Made by a program: the position numbers and the translations under genes. The notes beneath the pieces were generated by a model. The model was given only the letters and a program-made list of their open reading frames with translations. It was not told the origin of the DNA and searched no databases. Shown here piece by piece: positions 1-7,499 of a stretch of DNA of 64,000 nt (position 1 is its first letter; each line of letters starts with the position of its first letter). Source of the DNA: an uncultured Reyranella sp. (GTDB lineage: Bacteria > Pseudomonadota > Alphaproteobacteria > Reyranellales > Reyranellaceae); the NCBI RefSeq assembly GCF_945957355.1, contig NZ_CAMFKM010000003.1, forward strand, positions 186,001 through 250,000, read 5' to 3'.

Positions 1-503
1 GAACATCGGGAGTCGGCTCGACCCTGCACATGGCCATGGAACTCATTCTGGCGAAGACGGGGATCAAGATGGTCCACGTTCCCTACAAGGGCGGCATGGG
101 AGCGCCGTACAACGACCTGGTCGGCGGCCGGCTCGACATGCATATCGCCACTTTCTCCAGCGCGCAGCCGCTGATGAAGACGGACAAGATGCGCGCGCTC
201 GCGGTCACCTCGAAGGAACGGCATCCGGGCTTCAAGGATGTCCCGACGATCGCCGAGACGCTCGTGCCGGACTACGACGTCGTATCATGGCTCGGGTTCA
301 CCAGCCCTGCCGGCCTGCCGCCCGCCATCAGTGACCGCCTTTACGAGGCGTTCAAGCAGGCGATGGCGCGGCCGGAGGTGAAAGCCAAGCTGGAAGAGCT
401 GGGCAACGACACGCAGGTCACCAGTCCGGCCGAGTTCCGGGCCCGCGTTGAGGCGGACATGGCGCGTTGGCGCCCGCTCGCCCACGTCGTCAGCCAGTCC
501 TAG
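1..503 (+). CDS. Bug/TctC-family tripartite tricarboxylate transporter substrate-binding protein (5' truncated)
   Basis: This is the C-terminal ~166 residues of a periplasmic solute-binding protein of the Bug (TctC) family. Such proteins capture carboxylates or aromatic acids, usually for a TctAB-type transporter. The frame is open from base 3 to the left edge, so the true start and signal peptide lie outside the window. The visible part begins with a TSGVGSTLH-like ligand-binding loop and the family hallmark HVPYKGG about 20 residues later, followed by GGRLDMHIA, a VPTIAE segment and WLGFTSPAGLP, all typical of the second domain. It sits 47 bases upstream of a molybdenum hydroxylase subunit and reads into the aromatic cluster, so it probably serves substrate uptake for that pathway. 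The substrate cannot be read from sequence. Confidence 0.9.
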   Translation, partial: TSGVGSTLHMAMELILAKTGIKMVHVPYKGGMGAPYNDLVGGRLDMHIATFSSAQPLMKTDKMRALAVTSKERHPGFKDVPTIAETLVPDYDVVSWLGFTSPAGLPPAISDRLYEAFKQAMARPEVKAKLEELGNDTQVTSPAEFRARVEADMARWRPLAHVVSQS

Positions 504-550
504 AGTCAGCCAGTCAGAGAATCGGATAGGCGTTCGCGGGAGAGACCTTC

Positions 551-2887
551 ATGAGCAAGTATGGAATCGGCCAGCCTGTATTGCGTTTCGAGGATCCGCG
601 CCTGTTGCGCGGACAGGGCCGCTTCGTCAACGACGTGAACCTGCACGGACAGGTCTACGCGGTGTTCGTTCGCTCTCCACACGCCCACGCGAATATCCGC
701 GCGATCAACACCGAGGCCGCAAAGGCGGCCCCCGGTGTTCTCGCCGTCTACACAGGCCACGACGTGGTGGCCGACGGGCTGGGCATGCCCAAGGCCAACA
801 TGCCGAGGAAGCGGCCCGACGGTAAGCCGATGTTCGCGCCGCAGCGGCCGGCGCTGGTCGTCGATCGGGTGCGCTACGTCGGCGACCCGGTGGCGATGGT
901 GGTCGCCGACACGCTGGCCCAGGCCAAGGATGCGGCCGAGCTGGTCGAAATCGACTACGAGCCGATCCCGTCGGTGACATTGACCGAGGACACGGTGAAG
1001 CCCGGGGCTCCGGCCGTCTGGGACGACTGTCCCGACAACATCTCCAACTTCGTCGAGCGCGGGAACAAGGCGGCGACCGAGGAGGCGATCAAGGGCGCCG
1101 CGAAGGTCATCAGGCGCCGCTACGTCATCACGCGCGTACACGCCCAGTACATGGAGCCGCGCGGGACGCTGGGCGTCTACGACCAGGGCGAGGACCGCAT
1201 GACGCTCTATGCGGACGTGCAGTATCCCCATCGCGTGCGCAACATGCTGGCGCAGAACGTGTTCAAGGTTCCCGAGAGCAAGATGCGGGTGATCACGGGC
1301 GACGTCGGCGGCGGCTTCGGCACCAAGGGATGGCAGTATGTCGAGCATCGCCTGACCCTGTGGGCCGCCCGCAAGCTCCTGCGGCCGGTCAAGTGGTGCT
1401 GCGAGCGCTCCGAGGCGGTGATGGCCGACGAACATGGCCGCGACAATGTCGGCGAGCTGGAGCTGGCGCTCGATGCGGACAACAGGTTCGTGGCACTGCG
1501 CCTCAACATGCTGGCCAACATCGGCGCCTATGTCGGCTCCGACCGCAATCTGCTGTCGCCCTTCGGCATGATCGGCACGGTGCTGGGCGTCTACCTGATC
1601 CCCAAAGCCTACATCAATGTCGTCGGTGTCCTCTCCAACACCAATCCGACGGCTCCCTATCGTGGCGCCGGGCGGCCGGAGGCGATCTACCTGATAGAGC
1701 GGCTGATCGACGATGCGGCGCGCGAGCTGGGGGTCGACCGGGTCGAGCTGCGGCGCAAGAACATGCTGTCGGAGGCGGCCCTGCCGTATCAGAGCCCGGT
1801 CGGACCCTACTACGACTGCGGCGAGTTCGAGAAGAACATGGACATGGCGCTGAAGCTCGCCGACGTGGCGGGCTACGGGGCGCGCGCCGAGGAGTCGAAG
1901 AAGCGCGGCAAGCTGCGTGGCCTCGGCATCATCAATGCCATCGAGCAGGCGGCTGGCACGGCGCAGCCCGAATATGCCGAGATCCGCTTCAACCCGGCCG
2001 GCACGGCGGCGCTGCTGATGGGCACGAAGGCCCAGGGCCAGGGCCATGAGACCATGTTCAAGCAGATCCTGAACGAACGCCTGGGCATCGATCCCAACGA
2101 CGTGCAGTTCATCGACGGCGACACCGATCGTGTGGCCTTCGGCATGGGCACCAATGGCTCGCGCTCGACGGTGCTGGGCGGGTCGGCGCTGTTCATGGCG
2201 GCCGAGAAGGTGATCGAGAAGGGCAAGCGGCTGGCTGGCCATCTCCTGGAGGCGGGCGAGCAGGACATCGAATTCACCGACGGCATCTTCAAGGTCAAGG
2301 GAACCGACAGGACGGTGTCGCTGAAGGCCGTCGCCATGGCGGCGTTCAACCCGACCAAGTGGCCCAAGAGCGGTTTCGAGGGCGGCCTTTACGAGAACGC
2401 AACCTATCTCGGCGAAAAGGACACTTACCCCAACGGCTGCCACATCTGCGAAGTGGAGGTCGATCCTGAAACCGGTGAGGTGAAGCTCGATCGCTATGCC
2501 GTGGTCGACGACGTCGGCACGGTGATGAACCCGATCGGCCTAAAGGGCCAGATCCATGGTGGCGTGGCGCAGGGCGTTGGCCAGATCCTGGGCGAGCAGG
2601 TCGTGTGGGACCGCGAGAGCGGCCAACTCCTGACCGCGAGTTTCCTCGACTACACGATGCCGCGCGCGGACATGATGTGCAGTATGGAGGTCAAGTCGAA
2701 CCCCGTGCCGACCAAATACAATCCGCTGGGCGCCAAGGGCGCGGGCGAGGCGGGGACGGTGGGTGCCATGCCTGTGGTCATGAATGCGGTGATCGACGCG
2801 CTGGCACCGCTCGGCGTCCGCGACATGGTCATGCCGGCCACGGCGCAGAATGTCTGGCGCGCCATCCAGGCGGTGAAGGGGGCTTGA
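551..2887 (+). CDS. Xanthine dehydrogenase/CO dehydrogenase family molybdopterin-binding large subunit
   Basis: This 778-residue protein is the catalytic large subunit of a molybdenum hydroxylase, which inserts a water-derived oxygen into an aromatic ring or aldehyde carbon. The N-terminal a/b hammerhead domain starts at GQPVLRFEDPRLLRGQGRFV. The molybdopterin domains carry GGGFGTKG (about residue 255), APYRGAGRPEA (about 375), GQGHET (about 500) and the GAKGAGEAG segment near the C terminus, whose Glu is the expected active-site base. The ATG follows a GGGAGAG ribosome-binding site. No FAD or 2Fe-2S subunit is adjacent in the window; they may lie upstream or be borrowed from the CoxM/CoxS pair at 16855-18202. 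It heads a co-directional run with a ring-cleavage dioxygenase and a FAH-family gene, so it may hydroxylate an aromatic intermediate. Its substrate is unknown. Confidence 0.93.
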   Translation: MSKYGIGQPVLRFEDPRLLRGQGRFVNDVNLHGQVYAVFVRSPHAHANIRAINTEAAKAAPGVLAVYTGHDVVADGLGMPKANMPRKRPDGKPMFAPQRPALVVDRVRYVGDPVAMVVADTLAQAKDAAELVEIDYEPIPSVTLTEDTVKPGAPAVWDDCPDNISNFVERGNKAATEEAIKGAAKVIRRRYVITRVHAQYMEPRGTLGVYDQGEDRMTLYADVQYPHRVRNMLAQNVFKVPESKMRVITGDVGGGFGTKGWQYVEHRLTLWAARKLLRPVKWCCERSEAVMADEHGRDNVGELELALDADNRFVALRLNMLANIGAYVGSDRNLLSPFGMIGTVLGVYLIPKAYINVVGVLSNTNPTAPYRGAGRPEAIYLIERLIDDAARELGVDRVELRRKNMLSEAALPYQSPVGPYYDCGEFEKNMDMALKLADVAGYGARAEESKKRGKLRGLGIINAIEQAAGTAQPEYAEIRFNPAGTAALLMGTKAQGQGHETMFKQILNERLGIDPNDVQFIDGDTDRVAFGMGTNGSRSTVLGGSALFMAAEKVIEKGKRLAGHLLEAGEQDIEFTDGIFKVKGTDRTVSLKAVAMAAFNPTKWPKSGFEGGLYENATYLGEKDTYPNGCHICEVEVDPETGEVKLDRYAVVDDVGTVMNPIGLKGQIHGGVAQGVGQILGEQVVWDRESGQLLTASFLDYTMPRADMMCSMEVKSNPVPTKYNPLGAKGAGEAGTVGAMPVVMNAVIDALAPLGVRDMVMPATAQNVWRAIQAVKGA

Positions 2888-2891
2888 GGTC

Positions 2892-3749
2892 ATGGGGCAG
2901 ATCGTCGGCGCGGCCATCGTCTCGCACCATCCAGGCCTGGTGCAGCCGAAGGAGATCCGCGTCCAGCGCGGCAACGGTCGCGATTCCGACCTGGTCGAGG
3001 GCTTCGATCGCGTGCGGGCGAAGATCGACGAGGTGAAGCCCGACACGTTCGTGCTGTTCGACACGCACTGGCTCACCACGTCGCTGCATCTCGTGGCGGG
3101 GGCGGCGCATTACAAGGGCAGCTACACGTCCGACGAGTTGCCTTTCTCGATGACGCGCTTCCCGTACGACCATGCCGGTGCACCGGCGCTGGCCGCCGAA
3201 GTCGAGAAGGTGGCGCAGGAGAGGAAGGTCGCGGCGCGCAACGTCGTCGAGGAGACGCTGCCGATGCATTACCCGACCTTGAACGTGATCCACTACCTGG
3301 GGCGCGGCGAGAAGGTGCTGAGCGTCGGAACCTGCCAGACCGCCCGGTTGAAGCACTTCCTGCAGATGGGCGAGGTCGTCGGCGAGGCGATCCGGCGCTC
3401 CGATGCTCGCGTCGTGCTGCTGGCGTCGGGCGCGATGAGCCACAAGTTCTACGATCTCGACCATGTGCCCCCCCATCCGCGCGTTTGGCACCCCGACAAC
3501 GTGTCGGAGCCGGAGAACCGCGCGCTCGACATGGAGGTGCTGGAGCTCTGGAAGGAGGGGCGCCACGACACGGTACTCGACCGCTTTCCCGAGCTGGAGG
3601 CGGCCAAGTACGAAGGCCGTGGCGCGCACTACGCGCAGATGATGGGGGCGCTGGGCGGCAGGGATTGCCGTGCCCGCGGCACGCAGCTCTCGGAGTACGA
3701 GAACGCGGCCGGTACCGGCAATGTCCATGTCTGGTTCGATGTTCAGTGA
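2892..3749 (+). CDS. Class III (LigB-type) extradiol ring-cleavage dioxygenase, HpaD-like
   Basis: The 285-residue product has the length and motifs of class III extradiol dioxygenases such as enterobacterial 3,4-dihydroxyphenylacetate 2,3-dioxygenase. These use non-haem Fe(II) to open a catecholic ring. Visible features are the N-terminal AIVSHHPGLV with candidate iron-ligand histidines, FDTHWLTT with another His near residue 60, a conserved HYPTLN segment near 125, LLASGAMSHKFYD near 180 and a C-terminal EYENAAGTGNVHVWF block. The ATG lies 4 bases after the preceding stop, implying translational coupling with the molybdenum hydroxylase gene. A FAH-family gene follows 15 bases downstream, which is the usual order in homoprotocatechuate-type meta pathways. 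Exact substrate specificity (homoprotocatechuate or a related catechol) is inferred only. Confidence 0.88.
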   Translation: MGQIVGAAIVSHHPGLVQPKEIRVQRGNGRDSDLVEGFDRVRAKIDEVKPDTFVLFDTHWLTTSLHLVAGAAHYKGSYTSDELPFSMTRFPYDHAGAPALAAEVEKVAQERKVAARNVVEETLPMHYPTLNVIHYLGRGEKVLSVGTCQTARLKHFLQMGEVVGEAIRRSDARVVLLASGAMSHKFYDLDHVPPHPRVWHPDNVSEPENRALDMEVLELWKEGRHDTVLDRFPELEAAKYEGRGAHYAQMMGALGGRDCRARGTQLSEYENAAGTGNVHVWFDVQ

Positions 3750-3764
3750 GGGGAGTCAAGTGAG

Positions 3765-4634
3765 ATGAGCGTACTCGAGGGACCGCGCAAGGAAATCCGC
3801 CACGTCATCAAGGATGGCAGCGCCTATTGGGTCGAGTTCAAGGACGGCAGGATCGTCTTCGCCGACGGCCGCACCGCTGACGAGAAGGACGTCGTTCACC
3901 TGCCGCCGTGCAATCCGACCAAGATCCTGTGCGTCCATGTGAACTACATTTCTCGCTACTACGAGTTCAACAATACGCACACCCCGCCCAAGACGCCGAC
4001 CTACTTCCAGAAGCCGCTGACCGCGCTCAACGCGCACAAGGGCGAGCTGGTGAAGCCCAAGGGCTACAAGTACGTGAACTACGAAGGCGAGATGGCCGTC
4101 GTCTTCTCCAAGGTCACCAAGAACGTGAGCCGGGAGGAGGCCTGGGATTGCATCGCGGGCTTCGCACCCGCCAACGACTTCGGCTGCCACGACTTCCGCG
4201 ACACCGACGCGGGCTCGATGCTGCGCGTGAAGGGCATGGACGGATTCTGCCCGATCGGGCCGGGCCTGGTGTCGGGCGTCGACGTGCGCCAGTCGACACT
4301 GCGCAGCTACAAGAACGGCAAGATGGTCCAGGAAGGCGCGGTCAGCGAGCAGATCTTCGACTGCGGCTACCTGATCGCGGACCTGGCGCGCCACATCACC
4401 TTCCTCCCCGGCGACATCCTGCTCACCGGCACGCCCGCCAACTCCCGCCCGCTGGAAGCCGGCGACACGATCGACATCGAGGTGACGGGAGTCGGACGCC
4501 TCTCGAACACGGTCGTGGAGACGCCGGCGCCGCGCGCCTCCGAGGGCTTCCCGCCCAGCCCCGACAGCGAGGGCGTGCGCAAGGTGGCGCTCGGCAACGA
4601 GGAGCGCCTGCCCGACAAGTTCAAGACGAAGTAG
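3765..4634 (+). CDS. Fumarylacetoacetate hydrolase (FAH) family protein, HpaG-like
   Basis: This 289-residue enzyme belongs to the FAH superfamily, which hydrolyses, isomerises or decarboxylates ring-cleavage products in a Mg2+-dependent way. The core is recognisable: LCVHVNYISRYYEFN, then KTPTYFQKP, the metal-binding NYEGEMAVV (two acidic ligands around residue 110), and the third ligand region APANDFGCHDFRD. DILLTGTP occurs near residue 225. Start choice is supported by a GTGAG-rich segment just before ATG and by the short spacing from the upstream dioxygenase gene. In meta-cleavage pathways such a protein acts as 2-hydroxyhepta-2,4-diene-1,7-dioate isomerase or 5-oxopent-3-ene-1,2,5-tricarboxylate decarboxylase; either is possible here. 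It has about a 60-residue C-terminal extension beyond the catalytic core, ending in EERLPDKFKTK. Confidence 0.88.
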   Translation: MSVLEGPRKEIRHVIKDGSAYWVEFKDGRIVFADGRTADEKDVVHLPPCNPTKILCVHVNYISRYYEFNNTHTPPKTPTYFQKPLTALNAHKGELVKPKGYKYVNYEGEMAVVFSKVTKNVSREEAWDCIAGFAPANDFGCHDFRDTDAGSMLRVKGMDGFCPIGPGLVSGVDVRQSTLRSYKNGKMVQEGAVSEQIFDCGYLIADLARHITFLPGDILLTGTPANSRPLEAGDTIDIEVTGVGRLSNTVVETPAPRASEGFPPSPDSEGVRKVALGNEERLPDKFKTK

Positions 4635-4643
4635 GGCGCGGCC

Positions 4644-5591
4644 TCAGGGGCTGGCGTGACCCAGGAAACGGTCCGGCGGCCGGTCGCCCCATTGCGACTG
4701 GAAGCCTTCCTCGGCGCTGAGCAGGTTGCCGCCATTGGCCGCGTTCAGGCGGTCGGTGTCGGCCCAGCGTTCATGCACGCGGCCCCAGGGATCGCACCAG
4801 TAATCGTAGACCTGGCTGCCCAGCAGGTGGCGACCGATGCCCCACATATGGTCGTACTTGCCGAGGCGCTTGATGTACTCGTGGTCCTGGAAGACGCAGT
4901 CGATGTCCTGAACCTCGTAGGAGACGTGGTTCAGGCCGGCCTTCGGATTGTGATTGCAGAAGAAGACATGGTGATCGACATAGGCGTCGCCGCGATCGAG
5001 CCGGTTGAACGATCCGATGATGTTGTCCGCGGTCCCGGCATAGACGTCGTCGGAGCGGATCATGCCCAGCGTCTCGCGAAACCAGGCTACGGTGTCCGTG
5101 ACCCTGGGCGACGAGAGCACGCCGTGTCCGATGCGCTGGATCGATGTGGGCGACTTGCCGAGGCGCATCACGCGCCCGACCCGGCGGCCGGGCTCGCGGG
5201 CCGTGTTGTGCTCGTCGCGGGCGACCTTGATCGGTTCCACGCGCTTCTGCCCGGACACGACTTCGATCTGGTACCCGTTGGGCTCGGTGAGGCGCACGCG
5301 CCTGCCACCGCCCGGCTCGTCGATTGTCTCGATGCCCGAGGCGCCGGGCAACCGGGAGAGGCGCTCGAGATCGTCCTCGTCGGCGGCGTGGTAGGCGAAG
5401 CCGATGAACTTCGTACCGCCCTTGTGCACGACATGAAGGTGATGATGATCGTCGGTGCCGCGCATGTAGAGTGCAGTCGGTGTGCGCTCGGCGCGGATCA
5501 ATCCGAAATGGGTAAGGAACTCCTCCATCTCATCGAGATCGGGCGCTTCCGTCCGGGGCCAGGCAAATTCCGCAGCCTTGATTACGGCCAT
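4644..5591 (-). CDS. VOC-superfamily (class I) extradiol dioxygenase
   Basis: A 315-residue protein of the vicinal-oxygen-chelate fold with two tandem modules. The C-terminal module keeps the 2-His-1-carboxylate facial triad expected of class I extradiol dioxygenases: a His in RIGHGVLSS (about residue 152), a His in AGLNHVSYEV (about 221) and a Glu in GRVHERWAD (about 282). The N-terminal module (DEMEEFLTHFGL, HLHVVHKGG) looks degenerate, as is usual. The frame is open far upstream over the FAH gene, but the ATG at 5591 is chosen because a strong GGAGGAAAC ribosome-binding site lies just before it and homology begins there. It is transcribed against its neighbours and ends 9 bases from the FAH gene at 3765-4634. 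It is a second, unrelated ring-opening enzyme in this cluster. Substrate unknown. Confidence 0.88.
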   Translation of the reverse strand: MAVIKAAEFAWPRTEAPDLDEMEEFLTHFGLIRAERTPTALYMRGTDDHHHLHVVHKGGTKFIGFAYHAADEDDLERLSRLPGASGIETIDEPGGGRRVRLTEPNGYQIEVVSGQKRVEPIKVARDEHNTAREPGRRVGRVMRLGKSPTSIQRIGHGVLSSPRVTDTVAWFRETLGMIRSDDVYAGTADNIIGSFNRLDRGDAYVDHHVFFCNHNPKAGLNHVSYEVQDIDCVFQDHEYIKRLGKYDHMWGIGRHLLGSQVYDYWCDPWGRVHERWADTDRLNAANGGNLLSAEEGFQSQWGDRPPDRFLGHASP

Positions 5592-5699
5592 TGTTTCCTC
5601 CGTTCTTTGGAGGAACGCTAGACCCGCCGTCCGACCCTGAAAAGGTGGAAACCGTGTTCGCTGCCGTCGCCGTCGAATTTTCGTAGAGGGAGAGAAGAA

Positions 5700-6629
5700 G
5701 TGAAGATCTGTTATTTCAATGACTATCGCCTGGGCGTCATCAAGGGCGACCAGGTAGTCGACGTGACCGACGCCGTGAAGGACATCCCGCATCTCGATTC
5801 GCGGGATCTCATCATCGGCCTGATCGCCAGGTGGGACGCCTATAAGGCGAAGGTCGAGAAGGCCGCCGCCGAGGGCAAAGGCGTGCCGGTGTCCGGCGTG
5901 AAGCTGCGTCCGCCGGTGCCGAAGCCCGGCAACATCGTCTGCATGGCGGTGAACTACATGGAAGACGGCACCTTGCCGGAGAAGCCCGCCATCAACGCCT
6001 TCCACAAGGCCGCGACCGCGGTGATCGGTGACGGCGACACGATGGTGCTGCCCGATGCGCCGGCCACGATCTTCGAAGGCGAGGCGGAGATGGCGCTGGT
6101 CATCGGCAAGCGCGCCACGCGGGCGACGCAGGCCGACGCCTTCAAGCACATCTTCGGATACACCTGCTTCATCGACGGTTCGGCCCGCGGCCTGCCGCCG
6201 CCGGGCAACGTCTTCTTCCAGATGAAGTCGCGCGATACCTTCGCGCCGATCGGCCCGTGCATCGTCACCGCCGACGAGATCGCCGATCCGCAGAACCTGA
6301 ACATCACGCTGACCAACAACGGCACCGTGATGCAGAAGTTCAACACCTCCGACATGGCGCATCACATCCCGCGCATCATCGAGTGGGTGAGTTCAATCCA
6401 TACGCTGGAGCCCGGTGACATCGTTGCGACCGGCACCAACCATCGCGGTCTCCATTCATTCATGGATGGGGACAAGATCGAGCTGACGGTCGAGAAGATC
6501 GGCACGCTGAAATTCAGCGTGAAGGACGAGCTGAAGCGCACCTGGGCCCGCACTACGCGCCTCCAGCACAAGGAGAAGGGCGGCGAGGGCCCGCACACAC
6601 CGCAGCTCACGGGCAAGTACGCAAAGTAG
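5700..6629 (+). CDS. Fumarylacetoacetate hydrolase family protein
   Basis: This 309-residue protein is a second FAH-superfamily member. It starts with GTG at 5700 behind a GAGGGAGAGAAG ribosome-binding site. N-terminal MKICYFNDYRLGVIKGD is typical of the short FAHD-type leader. The catalytic core shows NIVCMAVNY, the metal ligands in FEGEAEMALV (about residue 125), CFIDGSARG (about 160), the KSRDTFAPIGP loop and EPGDIVATGT near 240. Such enzymes process acylpyruvates or ring-cleavage products. It is divergent from the VOC dioxygenase gene, 108 bases away, and the shared intergenic region probably carries both promoters. The two FAH proteins in this cluster differ in length and motifs, so they are not a recent duplication. 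Confidence 0.9.
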   Translation: MKICYFNDYRLGVIKGDQVVDVTDAVKDIPHLDSRDLIIGLIARWDAYKAKVEKAAAEGKGVPVSGVKLRPPVPKPGNIVCMAVNYMEDGTLPEKPAINAFHKAATAVIGDGDTMVLPDAPATIFEGEAEMALVIGKRATRATQADAFKHIFGYTCFIDGSARGLPPPGNVFFQMKSRDTFAPIGPCIVTADEIADPQNLNITLTNNGTVMQKFNTSDMAHHIPRIIEWVSSIHTLEPGDIVATGTNHRGLHSFMDGDKIELTVEKIGTLKFSVKDELKRTWARTTRLQHKEKGGEGPHTPQLTGKYAK

Positions 6630-6663
6630 AGCGACGCGCTGGCCGTAAGTCAGGCCTCAAGAC

Positions 6664-6696
6664 AAAGAAAGGGCGCCGCGGTGTCCCGCGGCGCCC
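6664..6696 (-). terminator. Rho-independent terminator of the hsp20 gene
   Basis: Bases 6671-6681 and 6686-6696 form a perfect 11-bp G+C stem around a 4-base loop. Read on the minus strand the stem is followed by TTTCTTT (complement of 6664-6670). It lies about 28 bases past the hsp20 stop. On the plus strand the hairpin is not followed by a T tract, so it should act on the minus strand. Confidence 0.8.
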
Positions 6697-6723
6697 CTTC
6701 GGAGACAGCAGGCTGCTGCCTGC

Positions 6724-7176
6724 TTAGTGGGTGAGGGCCGCCTGGCCGCTACCGGCCTGGACGGGGATCGCGCGGGGCTTCTTCTCCTCCGGGATCTCAC
6801 GCTGCAGCTCGATCGTGAGCAGGCCGTTGGCGAGCTTCGCACCCGTGACCTTCACATGGTCGGCAAGCTGGAAGCGGCGCTCGAAGTTGCGGCCGGCGAT
6901 GCCACGATAGAGATACTGCTTCTCGTCCTGGCCCTGGGTCGGCGCAGCCTGGCCGGTGACCAGGAGCTCGTTCTCCTTCTGGGTCACGTTCAGCTCGGCT
7001 TCGGCAAAGCCTGCAACCGCCATCACGATCCGGTAGGCGTTATCGCCAGCCTTCTCGATATTGTACGGGGGATAGCCGTTGGCGCCGGACTGGCTGGCCA
7101 CCGAGTCGAGCAGGTCGAAGACCCGGTCGAAACCAACGGTGGCGCGATAGAACGGGGAATAGTCGACAGTACGCAT
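6724..7176 (-). CDS. Hsp20/alpha-crystallin family small heat-shock protein (IbpA-like)
   Basis: This 150-residue ATP-independent chaperone binds unfolding proteins in the cytoplasm and holds them for DnaK/ClpB. The N terminus MRTVDYSPFYRATVGFDRVF is the class A rhizobial/IbpA signature. The alpha-crystallin domain runs from about residue 38 (PPYNIEKAGDNAYRI) to about 130, with the AEAELNVTQKENELLVTGQ strands and the conserved GIAGRNFERRFQL and LANGLLTIEL segments. The C-terminal tail has a short IPV motif (RAIPVQAG). The ATG at 7176 is preferred over 7185 because homologues begin MRT and because GAGGA lies 8 bases upstream of it. The leader has a ROSE-like RNA thermometer, and the gene ends at a strong terminator. 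Confidence 0.95.
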   Translation of the reverse strand: MRTVDYSPFYRATVGFDRVFDLLDSVASQSGANGYPPYNIEKAGDNAYRIVMAVAGFAEAELNVTQKENELLVTGQAAPTQGQDEKQYLYRGIAGRNFERRFQLADHVKVTGAKLANGLLTIELQREIPEEKKPRAIPVQAGSGQAALTH

Positions 7177-7232
7177 ATTGATCATCCTCTCTTGAGCGAT
7201 GTTGGATGTCCCAGCCCCGGATGGGCGCTGGG
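7177..7232 (-). promoter_or_regulatory. ROSE-type RNA thermometer in the hsp20 5' leader
   Basis: On the minus strand, bases 7201 to 7183 fold as CAUCGCUC-AAGA-GAGGAUG: seven base pairs with one bulged G. The 3' arm contains the Shine-Dalgarno GAGGA, with the start codon 6 bases beyond the stem. The 5' arm contains UCGCU, matching the U(U/C)GCU consensus of ROSE elements. The bulged G is in the position known to be needed for melting in rhizobial ROSE. A second hairpin just upstream (7210-7232, nine pairs with one bulge) gives the multi-stem layout typical of the class. The thermometer should block translation at normal temperature and open on heat shock. Confidence 0.8.
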
Positions 7233-7242
7233 AACGACAGTG

Positions 7243-7272
7243 ATTTGGGGGCGGCGAGGGCCGCTTCAAGGG
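7243..7272 (-). promoter_or_regulatory. Candidate heat-shock (RpoH) promoter of hsp20
   Basis: Read on the minus strand, CCCTTGAAG (7272-7264) is followed about 13 bases later by CCCCCAAAT (7251-7243). This resembles alphaproteobacterial RpoH promoters, though the -10 match is imperfect and the spacer is on the short side. A start point just downstream would place the whole thermometer in the leader. Upstream, 7282-7329 carries two near copies of TTCCTTCCGGAG of unknown role. Confidence 0.3.
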
Positions 7273-7391
7273 CGATAAAAATTTCCTTCCGGAGGCCTTG
7301 AACGGCAGGAATTGCTTCCTTCCGGAGAACCTTCGGAAATTCAACTCATGGCTAATGTGCGAGATATCGCCAGATCAAAGGCGGTAACCGC

Positions 7392-7499
7392 ATGTCCAAG
7401 TTCATTCCCCGTTCCGAAGCTGCTTTGTGGGTCCTGTCGGTCTCGCAGGCCGCCGGCATGCTCGCCCTCAACATCGTCCTGCGGGTGGCCGTGTCGTGA
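7392..7499 (+). CDS. 35-residue single-pass membrane micropeptide coupled to cysG
   Basis: An ATG at 7392, 10 bases after an AAAGGCGG ribosome-binding-like sequence, opens a 35-codon frame that ends in TGA at 7497-7499, overlapping the GTG start of cysG at 7496. The product has a short basic, polar N terminus (MSKFIPRSEAA) and then about 22 hydrophobic residues (WVLSVSQAAGMLALNIVLRV), so it looks like one transmembrane helix. I do not recognise a family. The GTGA overlap is what is expected of a translated leader gene coupled to its neighbour. It could be a genuine micropeptide, a leader that tunes cysG translation, or chance. Confidence 0.5.
   Translation: MSKFIPRSEAALWVLSVSQAAGMLALNIVLRVAVS

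Noticed and set aside
506..2443. 645-codon open frame antisense to the molybdenum hydroxylase gene
   Set aside because: High GC makes long antisense frames common; the plus-strand frame has clear family motifs and the antisense product is a low-complexity His/Arg/Leu-rich sequence.
4644..6365. Long version (573 codons) of the VOC dioxygenase frame
   Set aside because: The upstream 258 codons are antisense to the FAH gene; the ATG at 5591 has a strong ribosome-binding site and the family N terminus.
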